Part shown: positions 1-14,310 of the stretch, one piece after another
Layout of the letters: the number at the start of each line of letters is the position of its first letter
How positions within the stretch are numbered: position 1 is the stretch's first letter
NCBI GenBank assembly: GCA_900708905.1
Contig: CAADRB010000016.1
Location: forward strand, 2,601,249-2,665,248
Direction of reading: 5' to 3'
From: Hymenolepis diminuta
Lineage: Eukaryota > Platyhelminthes > Cestoda > Cyclophyllidea > Hymenolepididae
DNA: 64,000 bases
Position numbers and translations under genes: made by a program
The notes under the pieces: model-generated
Told to the model about the DNA's origin: nothing
Seen by the model: only the letters and a program-made list of their open reading frames with translations
The model's database searches: none

Positions 1-2532
1 GGCAGGGCTCGGTAAACAATCTCGATGCCAAAATAACAAGTTTCAATGATAGTATATTGTAATTTTATCAACATTTCTTATCCTGTCATTACGTTAACGG
101 TCTACGTTGTATTAGAAGGCTTCCAAAAGCACCACTAGAAAAAAATTTAATTTGAAGGCTAGCAGGGCAACAATCGATGGCTGAAATAGGCCTCGGTTTT
201 ATTGTCAAAATGATTTTAAAGTTACTAAGATGGACAAATCGACACGATTCAAAAGTTAACAATCACATCTCTGTTTTGTTAATGCTGCCAGCCACTGCAG
301 CCATTGGGGGAAAAACAAAAAGAACTTAATTGATGAAATTGACCATCTTGATTACAAAATAGAAGACTAGCGTTTGCTGCATTCCATGAGACGAATCATG
401 AAATAATTGTCCACCATATTCAGTTTTTGTTGAACGATATTTTAATCGGAAGGGGTTTGTCTTACCACCCCAACGCAATTTTCTTTTAAATTTGAGAGGA
501 TAAAATTACCTTATAGGATATTCGACAGCTTGCGATTTTAACACAACAGAGATAAAGTAATTAGAAATGTTGAGTTAGCAGAGTTCATGAGCTGCCATTT
601 TGTAGTTTCATTTCAATCAGTATTGTTTAGGAAATTAATAAAAAGAGGATTCAGATTCAAGTTGATTAAATTGTCATTTTGGTAGGAAAAATTTCCATCG
701 TCATCCGCACTTTTCTGCTTGTCAAAGTTTAGGGAGTGATCCAACTTTGTCAGTTTTTAGGATTGGAATGAAATACTGAACTGCCAATAGGATGGATAAA
801 GTAGAAAATTAAAAAGGTATATAAATTCGCGTATTTTTTACATTGAACTTCATTGCTTCAGTGGCAAAAGAAGTGATCTTGATTAATTCATGAAACCTGA
901 TACCACTATATGTGTTTCATTGAAGTGGAACTTGGAAATTTATGTGAATAAAAAATGTAATATAATGGTAGAAACAATTAAGAAATCTTGCCTATTGTGG
1001 AATTTCAAAGTATGTCTAGCGTAATTAAACTATTTTTAAATACTTCGTAAAACTATCAGAGAAGATAGATGATTGAGACTACAATTTAAGTGCTACTAGA
1101 ATATGACACATCCCACCAAGAAGTTGAGATATGGAAAAATGCGGTAGCGGAGTCTGTTGAATAAAAAGATCAGAAAATCGGTGCTTTTCGGCATAATGTG
1201 GGGCTCCCTTAATAGCAAATTTAGTTCTCTTCTTCTACGATTCTGTATTCCTGGCCTTCTCATAAAAGCGTTTGGGAAGGAGCAAAGCATTTCTAATTTA
1301 AATTTAATGCTAAGATTTGACATAAAATTATTTAAACATTCGCGTCAAAACGGTAGTGTTTAAATGAACACTATCAGGAGATAAAATAGTAAATTTGACA
1401 TTTCTTTTATATTCGCTATACATTCAAATCTGACAATGTCGGCGTAACGTGTTAATAGGTGACCACCAGGGAAACTGGTAGAGAAAAATATTTTTTAAAA
1501 TCCGTAAATTTTTAACGATATCCAACGCATAAATAATTTTTTACAAGGAAGAATCTAACTAAAGAATCAATTACGTAGGACAGAGGAAATTTGGTAGGCT
1601 ATGGTTATTCTTTTCTTTACAAACATCATCTCTATAAGGCAATAAGGAGACCGAAAAGGTAGCAGAATAGTTATGCTGGAAACGTAATAGGGAAACCATG
1701 CTAATTAACTCAGTAATTAAATAATAAAAAGATTGATAAACAGTTTATAGACGAATCGTACACATAAAAAAGTGAGGGAGAAAGAAATCCAGCTTAAAAT
1801 AGATACAAAATTGAGGAGGGCTTAGATAAATTCCAAAGTCACTAGGAGTATGTATTTTGTTGGGGCAAAAGTTCATAGATTGATATTCTTGAATATATTC
1901 GTATACTTTTAAGGAAAATGCTTGGCAGGTAGTGAATTTTCAAATATATTATTGTTTCATTAATGTGCAAATTAATGAAAAAACTGTTTAGTGTTTAAAG
2001 TGTTCCTCAAGCCAGATTAGTAACAAATAAAAATTATCCAAAAGTGCCATATTTTAACAGATTTTATAAAGAATTATCTAGATCTAAAAAATAAAATATA
2101 AATAGTTTTATTATTATAAATTAACAATTTTTCCGATGGATTATTGTTAAAATTTAAATTAACAATAAATTAACATCTGATTAAAAATTATCTCTTTGTT
2201 AGTTAGATTTCATTATTTTTAAGCACAAAGGTTGCTTTGATTTGTTTGAGCATTTATTTTAAGCGAATAATTTGTTTCCAATCAAACTGACTTTTAACAA
2301 ACAAAAGGTTCCTTTGTGGTCCCTTAATTAGCGTGAAAAACTTTGATTAGGCACTTTGAGGTTATTTTAATCTAAATTAATGTAAAATTCTAGCAGTAAT
2401 TCGGAAGTTTTGAAAAATGAGCTTTTGAAGGATTGTTCCCTAGACGTTTTTTCAGGTACCTTTAAACGACCTGTTTATTTAAATCGGTTTTGTGCGATCT
2501 CTGCATTTTACTTCCCAACACAGCAAATCACA
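1..2532. other. gene-free A+T-rich stretch
   Basis: No reading frame or exon series that I can recognise on either strand. Short frames near 1100-1360 overlap on opposite strands and show no domain or splice context. The stretch is A+T-rich with no obvious tandem repeat. Confidence 0.5.
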
Positions 2533-2670
2533 GTTGCAGGATCTCGATTATCGATTTTTACTGGCTCCTCTCGAAAGGACTTAGCTTTTTGACTCCCAGC
2601 GACTTCAAGACACGGTTTTCAAAAACTCGGTTCTCACGCTCTCTCCCTCATTTTTCGTGCTTTTTGCCAT
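2533..2670 (+). repeat. dispersed repeat family A, copy 1
   Basis: Starts GTTGCAGGATCTCGAT, runs through CGATTTTTACT and ends in a pyrimidine-rich CGGTTCTCACGCTCTCTCC block. The same order of blocks occurs at 7866-7985 (plus) and, inverted, at 21190-21330. No coding content. A piece of an LTR or a non-autonomous element is the likeliest origin. Confidence 0.6.
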
Positions 2671-2677
2671 AGTTCTA

Positions 2678-2701
2678 CTCTCTCCTCTCTCTCTCTCTCT
2701 T
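2678..2701 (+). repeat. CT-rich microsatellite
   Basis: An almost pure CT dinucleotide run just downstream of repeat family A copy 1, visible directly. Confidence 0.8.
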
Positions 2702-5700
2702 TAATTCTTAATCGTTGCTATTCAGTAAGCGTTTATTCCCTCTCGACACTACGTTCTTGATCTGGGAGCAGCAATTGTCTGTTGTTATCTGAAAACTAGC
2801 CGTACTCCTTAGCCTCTACAATACAAATAAGTGGAGTCAGACAGTACTGACTAATCTTCAGCTGATATGATAAGCGCATGTTAACACTATCCGCCATGTT
2901 GCTCTGCATTCGTTCGGACATTCTCTTGCGGTTAAGAATATTGGAAACGGTTTAATAAAAGGCAGGTTTGCAAATGGCAAATGAGTTCCAGAACATTTTT
3001 AACATGCAAATATTACTTTGTTACTTAAGGTAGTTTAAGAGATTACAAATTTTATTCTTGGGATAGTACCTGAACACGCAAAGTAGCAGCATACTCCGGT
3101 AAAAAACGAAAATGGGAGTCAAAGGGGAGCACAAAATGAAGCTAACTGAATTTTGGAAGCATGGTTTGATCTGAGAATTTCTAAGTGAGTTTATGTCTGT
3201 GGAATTTAGTGCTTGTGGATTCATTTTTTTGAACTATTAAAACTAATTTCCTGAAAAATTCTATTCAACGTATACGTTTAATTCATACCTCAAATTTTGG
3301 GTTTAATCAAATAAATTAGTTCATGCTTTTCAACTCAAGTTAGGCAAAATGAAAGTTTTGAATAAATTTAGTATGCAAACGATCAAACCTCATCCTTACT
3401 CTCCCCACTGTCATTTTATGCGGTGGAGCCAATAACATTTTAAAGGCTTAAATTTAAGAAAGGAATAAGAGAACTGCAAATAATCTAATAATGGGAGGAA
3501 ATTTCAAAGGAGTGTTGTTTCGTTTGAATTCTGAACGATTTGAGATGTCAACTTATCCAGAAGGCTCACACTTTACCTCGTTAGTCCAAGTGTTTAGAAA
3601 ACTGACACGCACATTCCCTGGTGAGCCCATGTTTAGAGCCTAAGGACCAATTAATTTAATTGGGTGATCGGTCATGCCAGCATAATTTTTACAACCCTTC
3701 ACGGGTGAGACCATGTGGATAGGTCTACCAACGATGGTTTAACTATAATAAATTATATATTATTATAGTAAATTACTTATAAACCAAATCACAGTATTGC
3801 TATTTCAATCTATATTTGCCTTTTGTTATCATTGTTCAAAGATCGCAAATCAGTCTTTTCCAAAGGGAGGATTTTTATTAAGCGTAGGATTTACGAGCCT
3901 AAACTCGTCTAATTCATCTCAAAATATATTCAGGATTAACGAAATGGAGAAATATAAGCGGCATTTCATTCCTTTCCTTAACCTTTCCTTTTAACCTTAA
4001 TTTAGAGAACTTTTAAGTAAGTGGTTAAATGTAGAGTTTAGAATAAGTCGATTCTTTTAATGATTTCAAATAGTCGTTTTCATATAAAGCGGTATCTAAA
4101 AGCACTTACCAATGAAGTTTTCTTTCTTGGTGCTTTTCTGCATCTCATACGTGCGAAGAAGAACGCCACCTTTCCTTTTGTCAGCAGTTCAGAGTCTCTC
4201 AACCAAATCGTTCGCTCAAGGCGCAAAGACAGATGTAAATCTTTACCTTTTGAAAGAGAGTAATTTTCTGGGACTATAAACAGAATGGGAAGAGAGCAAA
4301 ATATTTACATATTTATAGGCATTTATTTACTTTATAATCTAAACATTTCCCAGAGACTGTATTTATGCTTGGTGTAGGCACTTGCAAGTTGATCTATATT
4401 AAAGAATTAGGCAATTGTAATTTTCTTCAACCTAATTATTTAAAAGATAAAAAATTAATCCTTTTAAGCAAGTAATTTAACAAAAAAAATCAATAAAGCG
4501 GATACCTATCTTAATAACATTAAATTGAGAATTTGTCCTCCTATTTTCCATCGAAAATTTTCCCATTTCTATGCATTTAATGCTAAAGAAATCGAATATT
4601 TGAAATTTTAAAACCCCGAAGATTGTTACCTTTAAAACTTCAAAGAATTCGGCCTCTATCCTGTAAATCTTAACTGTTTAGGCTAATACTGACAGCTATC
4701 AATTAACAGAAGGCAACCGCAGTTTTCAGGTTTGAAGGCGAAGAGCTGAGAATAAAGCAAATTATATCGGGTGACAGCAATAAAAGTAGAGACGGAGAGA
4801 GAAAGTGTAAGAGCAGAAGCACACTAACAAAACGGAGTAAAGGAACATTAATTATATACAGAGTGCCAGTCGTGTAACCGACTGATCAACGTACTTTACA
4901 CGTGAATTATCAGTTGTCGTGAAAGAGGCGAGTACAAACCTCTAATCAATATTCCCCAAATGAAACATTTAAAATCAGTTCAAGTAAACACAAAAAGGTC
5001 AACATGATTTTTTGATCAGAATGGATTAAATTAATATTACCCAAGAATGATAGAAAATGTTTGGGGAGTTTTTCAAGACCTTTAAATACTAAAGCCAGGT
5101 GGAGTTGATGGGTTTACCTCTAGTTTGAATGCTTTAACCTACAAGTAGGCGTTGTTTAAAATGGATGGCCAATGATTTCATAAGTTGCATTTTTCACTCT
5201 TGATGTTTCTGTCAAAACGAAATCCTTTAGTTGTTCATCCGTGATAGGTCCATATATTCGAATTATTTTAAATTTAAATGCATTTTTGGGCAATACGTGA
5301 ATTTTGTTTAAAAAGATAAAACTTCTAGTTGGCTGTAACTTAAAAATATGCAAAATTGACCATTTACTTGCGTTTTCTTAACATTAAAACTATTCTAATT
5401 TTTATATTTCACATTTCCATACCTTCTATCGTTGATAAAATACTCTGTAATTTAGTTTTACAGCTTAAATTAGTTAAAATAAATGAAAACGCTATACCAA
5501 ATGGATACAAACTGAAATCTTATGGAATAATAATAGGAATTTTTGCTATGACAAAATGGGGAAAAAATTGATTACTAGAGTCGACAGAGGTCTGCCCGGT
5601 ATATTGACTCAAGCTTCACCATAAGTCAACACAATTTACAGAATTAACATAAAATTTGTAGCTATCTCATCTCTGCTATGCCAAAGGCTTTAAATAGCCG

Positions 5701-7865
5701 GATATCAAATTATGTCATTTTACCTTCTCATCCATCGAAAGAAAAAAATTGAGTTGAAATGTCAGAGCCGACCCTTCTTGATTAAAAACTGTCAATAGGC
5801 ACTAAGCATTGTAGAAAAGCCTTTGCTGCAATCCAGGGAACGAATCATGAAACTTGGGTTCAGGAACGTGAACATTAACTATTGTGCAAACCAAAATTAA
5901 AAATTAAATGAAGTAAGATTCTTGAATGCCTTGACGTTGCTTTCAGCGTCCCTTTGATCCCCTCACCTCCATTACCATTCACTGAACTTGCTTTCCGCAA
6001 TCAAAAATTGTAAATTATTTTGTGTTACCGTAAGCAGTAATAATTATAATGTTTACGGGAGCTAGACACACTTTAATAATGCAGACTGCAAAGTCAATAA
6101 ATAATTTGTCTTCTTACTAACGATATCATTTTAACTGGAAGTGTTGCCTAATAAGAAGCCCAATTTCTATTACTATATACCGAATATAATAAACTGTGTT
6201 CATCTTAAAATGCTCTGAAAGTGTTTAATTTTATAGAAAGTCGGTTAATAGTATGCTCTTAATCAAGGAAAATATTTTATTTAATTAGTTTTGATCCTTA
6301 CTATTAATGAGTAAAATTAGACAAATTTCAAAGATGTAATACGCCAATAATGTCTTATTATAATTACTGTTACAAGCTTCAATAGTGGTATAATTCAATG
6401 GTAGCGGTAAGACTGTTTGGAGGTGATCAGAAAGCCTGTGTGTTAATTGAGCGTGACCCCTCTTACGTAATCTCAATACCATTGATTGAAATATTTATTG
6501 CTGATCTAGAATGTCTGCGACATCTAGTCATGAAACATAACCTTACATTAATTTTTTATAACGGTATCTGACCTCACTCTATATTAACTATATGTTAATT
6601 TCTTTGCTGTGAACAAACTCCCAAAACATAGTACCACTGTTGCCTACTTTGAACTGATGTTTCCAGTAACTCTTCTGAATCCGGGTACACTGAGGCTGAC
6701 AATTTATCGGGCTGAAATGAGGGAATTTTAGACATCAAAGGATTCACAAATGACACCTTAATAGTGTGGACATCTCCGTTAGCAGTAGGAGGGGGTAATC
6801 ATTTATCCCCACAATGTCTGATTCGTAAGATTAAGGTGAATATCATGCACGTTTGGCAGAAAATTATCATATTTTTAATAATCTTTCCTCTCAGTTCAAA
6901 AGTACAGTTATTCCATTAACAAAAAGCAATTTACCATCTCCATGATGAATAAAATTGCCCATCAACATTGAAATGATGATGACAGTTAGTAATTTTATCA
7001 AACTTTTGCTCTAGCAAATGATCCAGACGTCTCTCAGCAATTAGCTAAAAAAATAATAAATTCTATTTTGTCATTTTTTATTGCCCTCCAATTTTACTGC
7101 GCAGTCTTGTGTATCCAATCAGCTGATAAAGCAGCCTTTCTCTGTCTACAAAGTATATAGTACATGCGTATATTTGGAGTTAAGGAACAGAAGGGACATT
7201 TAATAACATGAAAGACGCTATCTTACAACTCTTTAGATATTATCCTTCTTTGAATAATCTACATTGTTTCATATCAGGAGATTTTGTTAATAATTTTTAT
7301 AAATAAAGCTATTATGCTTTATTACTGAGGGATGAGTGCATGAACAGCATTAGAGTTCTAGTTTTTTAATGGGAAAGGAGAAAACCAGTTCGTGATTTTC
7401 TTTACCTTTGTTTTTCTCAGACTAAATCGCCCAGATTTTAAGAAATTAACTGAAATTATTAGCTGATTTTTGATATTTCTTTAGTTTGTCTATCTGCGTC
7501 TCTTAAAATCGTAATGTCTTATGTTAATTGTCGAACTGGGAATAACATTCCGTTATGTAGAATTTGATGGACTATTACTCGTGAATGGTAAAGAAATTAA
7601 AGACAGATTTACTGATGTTTAAATCAATTTACGTATTTTTATCAAATTACTGTCGATATGCGATAGGAGGTTCTAAAGGGCACTTAATATTATATTCTTG
7701 CATCTGAACACGGGACATGAGGAAGGTCAATGTGGATTGCTCCTTTAATATTCCTCAAAGTTATCTTTTAAGCTTTCACGCAACATTACTTTTATGGTTT
7801 TATACTGGCTTAAATAGAGCTCAACTGCCTCATTTCCCATCCCCCCCCCTTCGTGTAAAAATAGA
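2702..7865. other. gene-free A+T-rich stretch
   Basis: Nothing I can support as a gene or RNA. Reading frames of 60-70 codons occur at chance density. Around 3601-3740 there are two loosely similar GGTGAG..CCATGT blocks, too short to call a repeat. Confidence 0.45.
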
Positions 7866-7985
7866 GTTGCAGGACTTTCGTGGTACCTCAGCTTTTTGCT
7901 CGCGTAGTCCCACACACTTCGATTTTAAGATTCATGGTGCAGATGATCGGTTCTCACTCTCCCCCTTCGTCTTCGTCTCCTTATT
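7866..7985 (+). repeat. dispersed repeat family A, copy 2
   Basis: Starts GTTGCAGGAC, contains AGCTTTTTG (also in copy 1) and a CGGTTCTCACTCTCCC block. It is more diverged than the copies at 2533 and 21330. The 124-codon open frame across it (7717-8091) is explained by this pyrimidine-rich repeat rather than by a gene. Confidence 0.5.
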
Positions 7986-10900
7986 CGCGACCGTTTTCCT
8001 CTCTCTGCTGTACTTTGTTTCTCTCTTTTCCCCTCTCCAATTCTCTCGGATTTTAATTGGTGATGTTCAAGGTACTATTGCTCATTCTTGACTTTGCATT
8101 CTTAATCTGGAAAGTGTGGTTTTTGTTTGTTACTTTAGCCATTACTCCAGCAGCAAAATGAAGTTAGGATGTTAAAAATCATATATTAATTGAATTCCGG
8201 AATCGTTTAGTTGATTACTTTATCATAAAATTTATAATCTACTTCGTGATGTTCAAATGCTCGAAAGCTCAATTTTCATCATTTGATTCCTTGAGTTTTG
8301 GGGAATAGTAAAGATCCGTAATTCTTACTAAATGGTTACCCAAATAGTCAGTCTTTATTAACGTATATGTATATTTTTTGACAGAATTTATATACTGACA
8401 TATACAATTAAAATCGTACTCTTTTTGGCAGGGGAGATTCATCCTCTTAACTTAATAGAATTAAGGTAATTAATTTGCTCAAGTATGACTTATTACAATT
8501 GACAATTTTAATGAGCAATACATTAATTAAGGAGACTCTCTGAAAGAAAATTAATTCTGCTTTTGTCTGCTCACTGAAGTATAGCCTGCAAATCCCAAAT
8601 TAATCCTAATCCAGGCATGAACGTGCTCAAATTATTCTTCTGTTCAACTAAGGAAGAAAAAGAAATATCCCCTTCTTCTTGCTTTTCGCTTCAACACTTA
8701 GCTTAATTTAATTCGCATCTCCCTTGTTTTTATGAGCAAAATTAATGTTGAGCGACATTTTTTCTCCTTCTCTCTCTCTCTGAGCGGAGTTTTAACAACC
8801 GCTAATTAAAAGCAGATGAAGCGGAAGAAATGAAAAGTCTCTAATTAAAACAAACAAAATAAACAAATAAAAATATTAATTGAAGTGAAAGTCGATTTGC
8901 TGAGAGGAAAATTGGGAGAGAAGTGATATCCCGTTACTTTGCTAATTTAAATTACAGAGGAAGAAAGATGAGAAAAATTAAAAGAACAAAAACAAATTAT
9001 AGAGAAAATATATCTCCTAATATTAATAGAGATAAATTATTACTCAATTATAATATATAACTTATCTAAAGTTAGGAGAAATTAAGAAAATTGGTGTACC
9101 TATTTTGAATTTATTCAATAATTATTTAAGTTCAATGAATATAAGATTTGTTTATCTGAACTCGGCTGTAATAAGATACAGGTGGACTGAGAATGCATGA
9201 ACAGTTAAATTAACAAGTCTTTATGCTCTCTTTGTCGAAAGCCTAAATTTGCGAAAGAATAAAGGGATCAAAGCAGAAATTTTCAAATTTTATAAAAAAA
9301 TGAAAGCACAGGTTAAAATATACGTCTCTTGAAATATGGATTAACAAAAGTTTCAAGAATTCATATAAAATCAATCCCGATTTCCTTACCTACTACTATT
9401 CTGTCATTTTGCTGGTACTTGCTTGTTCTTTTAAAAATGGATAAGTAACTTTTATCGTTCATTTCAGGACTTTTTCTGTTCAGATCTTAGTCCATAATGA
9501 TTTTATTCCAGCACCCGCTTTCAAATCCATTCCTTGGTAGAGATTATTCGTTTCTCTTGATTCATTTCCTTCGCATATTACAATTTAAAACTGTGTTGCT
9601 AACGGGACTGCCAATATGCCAATGTAAAGTAGCAAGTATGCAATTAACAAAGCATTATTGTCAATAAATTATTAATATATTATTAATATTATGAGTATAT
9701 TTCATAAAATAACTATAGAAAGGTAATCTGTTCTGGTCAAACATTGCCAAATGCGTAAGTGGACTGGGTTCAACAAAATACAACGGAATTGGGTGAGTTT
9801 TACTATTCTGGTTATATATCTGACGGAATAAAACTGATTACCACTTTTTAGACTTTGTAACATTGACTAAATTCAATGACTGGCTGCTCTCTGGATACCT
9901 GAATAAACAAATTTACTGAGGGGACAACACTTTCGTTATTGTAGTCCGTGGAATTGCTAAAAATTTTGACAAGTTTTAATTAAGATAAAAGAGAACAGCT
10001 AACGAATTCAGTGAAGTTTGAAACGGAGGAGAGGATAAAAAGGGTCTTACTTTATTTGCATTCTGGAAGCATTCATTTGTCCCATTTAGGAGGAGTATAG
10101 CTTGTACTGTCCTAAAGTCCAGATTCATAGATGAGATTATAACCACGGTTTTCTGTGATTGTTGACTAGCTGAATCAGTTCCATGGTTTGCCACACCATC
10201 TAAATTTATACGTATCTTAGTTCACTCAAAATAAAAATTAAAGTCTTTCAAAATCAATCTACTAGCAAGCCAACTTCAAAAACAGGAGACATGAAAAATT
10301 TCTCTGGATCGAATGTTTGAACTCTGGAACTTCGCCTCGTGGTGCTGAAGAATAATGCTTATGAAGTTAATTATTTATAACGTGGTAATTCTTGAATTCG
10401 GATGAACTAATGCTCTTTTGAGACCCTGACTCTATGGAGTTTTTCTTTAAGATCCTCCTATTGAAATCATTCAAATGTTTCCAGTCTTAAGTAGATTCTG
10501 GTCAAATTGCATACCGTGCCACAAATATCCGATTAATAGATTCTCAAAGTAAAGCAAACAGATTCAGTTAAGGAAGTGAAGCGTCTAACCTCTACTTTGA
10601 ACAACTGATTTTGCAATGCTGATTCCTTTAGGAGAAATTTAATCAAACGAATAGTACTATATTTGAAGATCTAACAGACTCTCTTAAGGGTGTTCTCTTT
10701 TCGAATGATATTGATTTCTCAGCTCCTAGTTTCATATTTCGGAAAGGAATAATCAAATTCTCTATTCAAATATGGTGAACTTAGTTGGCATGATAATACT
10801 TTGTTTAACGTCCAGGTTACAAGTGGATCCCTTAAACATTTAATAATTTTTAATAAATACTGAGCTTGCAAATGTAATAAGACACTCATGAAGGGTGTGC

Positions 10901-11089
10901 TCAGTAATATCGTAAATAACTATGTTTTATATTTCGCTCTGATAAATTTTTATTATTTTCAAATATTGGCTGGATCACTTTTTTTTAAAAAAAACAATGC
11001 CAACGTTTTTGCACGCCTACACAAACAGAGATTAAAAGAATTGAATAAAGTTAGAAACTTCATTTAATCCCATTCATCTATCTAAAATT

Positions 11090-11132
11090 TATAATATAAT
11101 ATAATAATAATATAATATAATTTATAATATAA
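11090..11132 (+). repeat. TATAA/TAATA microsatellite
   Basis: Tandem ATAAT/TATAA units, slightly irregular, visible directly. Confidence 0.8.
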
Positions 11133-11225
11133 CTTCTCATGGCAAAGGAAATAATTTTATAAGGTTCAATCATGAAAAGCATTTAAATGAGGAGAAAATC
11201 AAAGGTATCCAAAAAGATATGAAAA

Positions 11226-11237
11226 GGGGGGGGGCGG
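11226..11237 (+). repeat. poly-G run
   Basis: Nine consecutive G followed by CGG in an otherwise A+T-rich neighbourhood. Confidence 0.7.
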
Positions 11238-12630
11238 TATATAAGAAGCCGATAATTAAGTCCCCCTATATAAGAATTATGGAAGAAGTGAGTTGTCCTT
11301 GTTCTCATAAAATGTTGAACTCATATATAATATCCTGATGCTCAAGTTTCACCAATTAGATCCCAGATTCACGAAGGCGGTTAAATTAACAATATTCAGA
11401 GCTTTCTTACTGGTTGATTTATTTTCATGGTTTGCCATACCACCTCGATTCATATGTTTTTTTATAATAATTGAGCATAGAGGAGAGACTAACAATGGCA
11501 TTTTAAATTAATAAAACATAAAATCTGCTCAGAATGATATCTAATCATTTTGGATCCCATAAATGCAATTCTCTCATAATTTCAAGAAAACAAGGGCCGA
11601 AATTAGTCGTTAGTAACAAATGTCTATCATGAGGTGACTGACTACAATTTCACAATTAGTGAAATCACTCCGACATAAATTACTGTTAGAACGGTGAAAC
11701 CCAATATCCTAAAGTCTACGTTAAAGACAGAAAAGGTTCTATTGGGGAAAGAAATACATTCAAACGTTTAGTTCATTTAAATTAAGACGGGGATGGTTAT
11801 ACCTCCACGTGAAAGAATGTCATCCTCAAACTTTTCTCATCTATTTAGGAGAAGTAATTAACAATGAGCAAAATTTTTCCTAGTAAAATGTTACCAGTAA
11901 AAAGTAAGGAAAAATCACTTCACGATTTTAGTAAAATAATGGACAAAATTCAGTATTTATCTCGATAGATAAAATTTATTTTCTTCCTACTTCCTTGCCA
12001 TTCCCTTGATAAGATAAGTTTTATCACAAGGAGAAAAAGAAATCCAAAATTCCTAACTTCAACTGTCAAAGCCAAAACTCTTTCCCTGAATGTGAATGCA
12101 AACAACAAATCAGATATTTAAAGTGTCATGCTCTTTAAATTATAAAACACAGAAGTTGTTATCAGAGAAACGTAATATTGAGAGAAGAAGGAAGAAAATA
12201 TACGAAACAAAAGTACAACACGAATGAAATGTTTGCCAGAAGGAAAGAAAAGCAAACACTGCAGAAGCGGAAGATAAGTATACACTAGATAAATGTGTCT
12301 ACGAGCTTATATCAAAGTCAGAAAAAAGGGTAGAATTATAAATCACTGTTAATTAAAACAAATCTTGCTTAGATAGCGGAAACTCTAATCAAGATTCTTT
12401 TCTTTCCTCAAAACATTTGATTTATTTTCCCAAAATATGTATTTAATCAGTAAAAATAAATACTAGTAATTAATAAATTTTATGAATAAGCTAAGCGCTT
12501 CAGAAAATTCACGTGATTAAGACCGTTAGCCATGGAAGATCTATGATTTACCAGAACCTTTCTATCTTTATATGTTGTACTATTACCCCTAAGCCTATTC
12601 AGTAGAGAACTATCAGTCAGACGCCTGCTT

Positions 12631-12675
12631 GGTGAGAAACTCTAATTCTACAGCCCTCCTAATTAGTTAGTTTTA
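12631..12675 (+). repeat. dispersed repeat family B, copy 1
   Basis: Core GAGAAACTCTAATTCTACAG followed by CCCTCCTAATTAG. The same core, GAGAAAYTCnARTTCT then a C-rich block, recurs at 13870, 51648 and 51855. Confidence 0.45.
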
Positions 12676-13164
12676 ACATGTAAGATTGACCAATCGATCA
12701 CTGGAACCCTTAAAATGATCCTTTTAAAAGCTTCTAGTCCACTTGTTGCGATAATAATTCAGACAAGCAAAGGCTATGTTGGAAGTTATGCCAAAAAAAA
12801 CTTAGCCAGAGTAGCAGCAGCATAACTCCCTAAGGAAATCAACTCATAGATGCAGCACGGCAAAATTGATATTTAACGAGACAGAGAGGCGTTCAATCCC
12901 CTGGAGATTATGACAAGCGCAAGCTCATTCCTTCTTCTGTCACCTTCTATGGATGCAAAAAATGTCTACATACTTCAGCGTTGTCATTGGCTAGCCTCCG
13001 CATTTATACATTAAAAAGTATCATAATTAAAGCCGTTCTATTTATTAAGGAAAATTATATGTTTATAATTGTTTCAAATGAACTTCAAATGACAATTTTA
13101 AGCGTTGCTAGCTAATCAAATTAGCAATTTTAACCATATAGAAGTATTTCAGCATGAAGACCTC

Positions 13165-13586
13165 GTTGCGGTTAGAGTAAGGGCAAATAGCAGTGAAGCA
13201 AAACACCAAGAATTAAATAGCCAGGATGCATTAAAAAACTGCGGTACAGACTCCCATGGGGAAGAAAGGATTGAGGAAAGGACGGAGCGAAGGAAGATGT
13301 GTCTGACAAGCGACAGTTCCTCTATGTGTGTGTATGTATTGGGGAGCTATTTATATTCGATACTTGGATGAGGACGCGCGTGAGGACATTATTGTATTTA
13401 TGCTTTAATTGGACGGGACGGTTGTAGGAAAAGGAGGGGACAGGGTAGACAAGACTGGTCCACAAACATAGCCGAGTGAGCGACGCCTCTGCAGCTATCA
13501 TCTGAGGTACACTTAGCTTTTCCGATCGACGTGGATGAGCCACTTAAGGACACACTATGTTTATCCGTAGAGAGTCTGGGGTCACA
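13165..13586 (-). mobile_element. LTR-like remnant (inverted relative to the one at 62 kb)
   Basis: Read on the minus strand, about 120 bp (13345-13480) aligns by eye with 62200-62335. Shared blocks are CCAGTCTTGTCT, CCTTTTCCTACAA, CCAATTAAAGCA, GTCCTCA and a TATAAATAGC box, followed by related CA-rich then CT-rich sequence. On that strand the remnant begins about TGTGACCCC and ends near CTAACCGCA, roughly where a TG..CA LTR would end. Internal domains are absent. The ends are estimates. I read it as a solo or orphan LTR. Confidence 0.5.
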
Positions 13587-13869
13587 ATAAGGTTGACAAT
13601 TTCACACATCACACACTTAAAAGATGAATTTTATTACACCATGAACTAATATTAAACAGATTCGAATTCTTCGGATGAAATCTAGGTTTCTGAGTGATAG
13701 TTCATGCTGCTAATGCTCAGAGATATATTGGGGGCGTGCCGTCGGCATGTTGATGTGTTATTAAAATAGGCTTTGATTTTTATACACTTATTAAAATATC
13801 CCAAGCTCATAATGAAAAGTTTTCAATGAAATTGACCTGGGTAGCATGAAGGCATCCTGAAGCCGCTCT

Positions 13870-13945
13870 TACGAGAAATTCAAGTTCTGTCACCTCTCTT
13901 GCTCACGAAATTAACCAGGGCGGTTGGTTAATTATCAATGTTGTC
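13870..13945 (+). repeat. dispersed repeat family B, copy 2
   Basis: ACGAGAAATTCAAGTTCTGT, then a C-rich block and TAACCAGGGCGG, close to the copy at 51855 (AATCACCCAGGGCAG). Confidence 0.45.
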
Positions 13946-14124
13946 ATTACTCTGACGACTTAATGAATTTCGAAAAATAAATAGCATTATAGATTCTATA
14001 AGAAGCGATTGAGTTTCTACATGCAAAAATATCAAATAGTGCATTCTCATTAATATGCTCAGTTATCTCTAATGCTTTCACGCGCTCAATCATAGACCTG
14101 GTTTGTCAAAAGGGCTGTCAATCA

Positions 14125-14310
14125 GTCGTTGTCCTATCATATCTCATTTCTTGTTTTCCTCGCAATCTGGATCTTCCTCACTCAGTACTAACGTCTCCTT
14201 TTTCCTCCCAATCTCTCCTTCTCTTTCCCGCTTTCCCTTCTCATTTGTACACAATTGTAAAATTTACGCATGTCCAACCCAACTCGTGATCTTCTCACTC
14301 TGGAATGATA
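14125..14310 (+). repeat. dispersed repeat family C, copy 1
   Basis: Pyrimidine-rich sequence with CTCAGTACTAACGTCTCC followed by TTTTTCCTCCCAATCTC. It resembles 15975-16140 in block order. The 79-codon frame here reads Ser/Phe-rich pyrimidine sequence and is not taken as a gene. Confidence 0.4.

Larger units (their letters stand above)
7986..12630. other. gene-free A+T-rich stretch
   Basis: No gene recognised. It contains a TATAA-type microsatellite and a run of nine G, listed separately. Confidence 0.45.

Noticed and set aside
6385..6482. tRNA-like stretch (GGTATAATTCAATGGTAG ...)
   Set aside because: The start resembles a tRNA D-arm, but I could not pair an acceptor stem, an anticodon arm or a GTTCRANYC T-loop.
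7717..8091. 124-codon plus-strand frame
   Set aside because: Ser/Phe/Leu-rich translation of a pyrimidine-rich dispersed repeat (family A); no domain.
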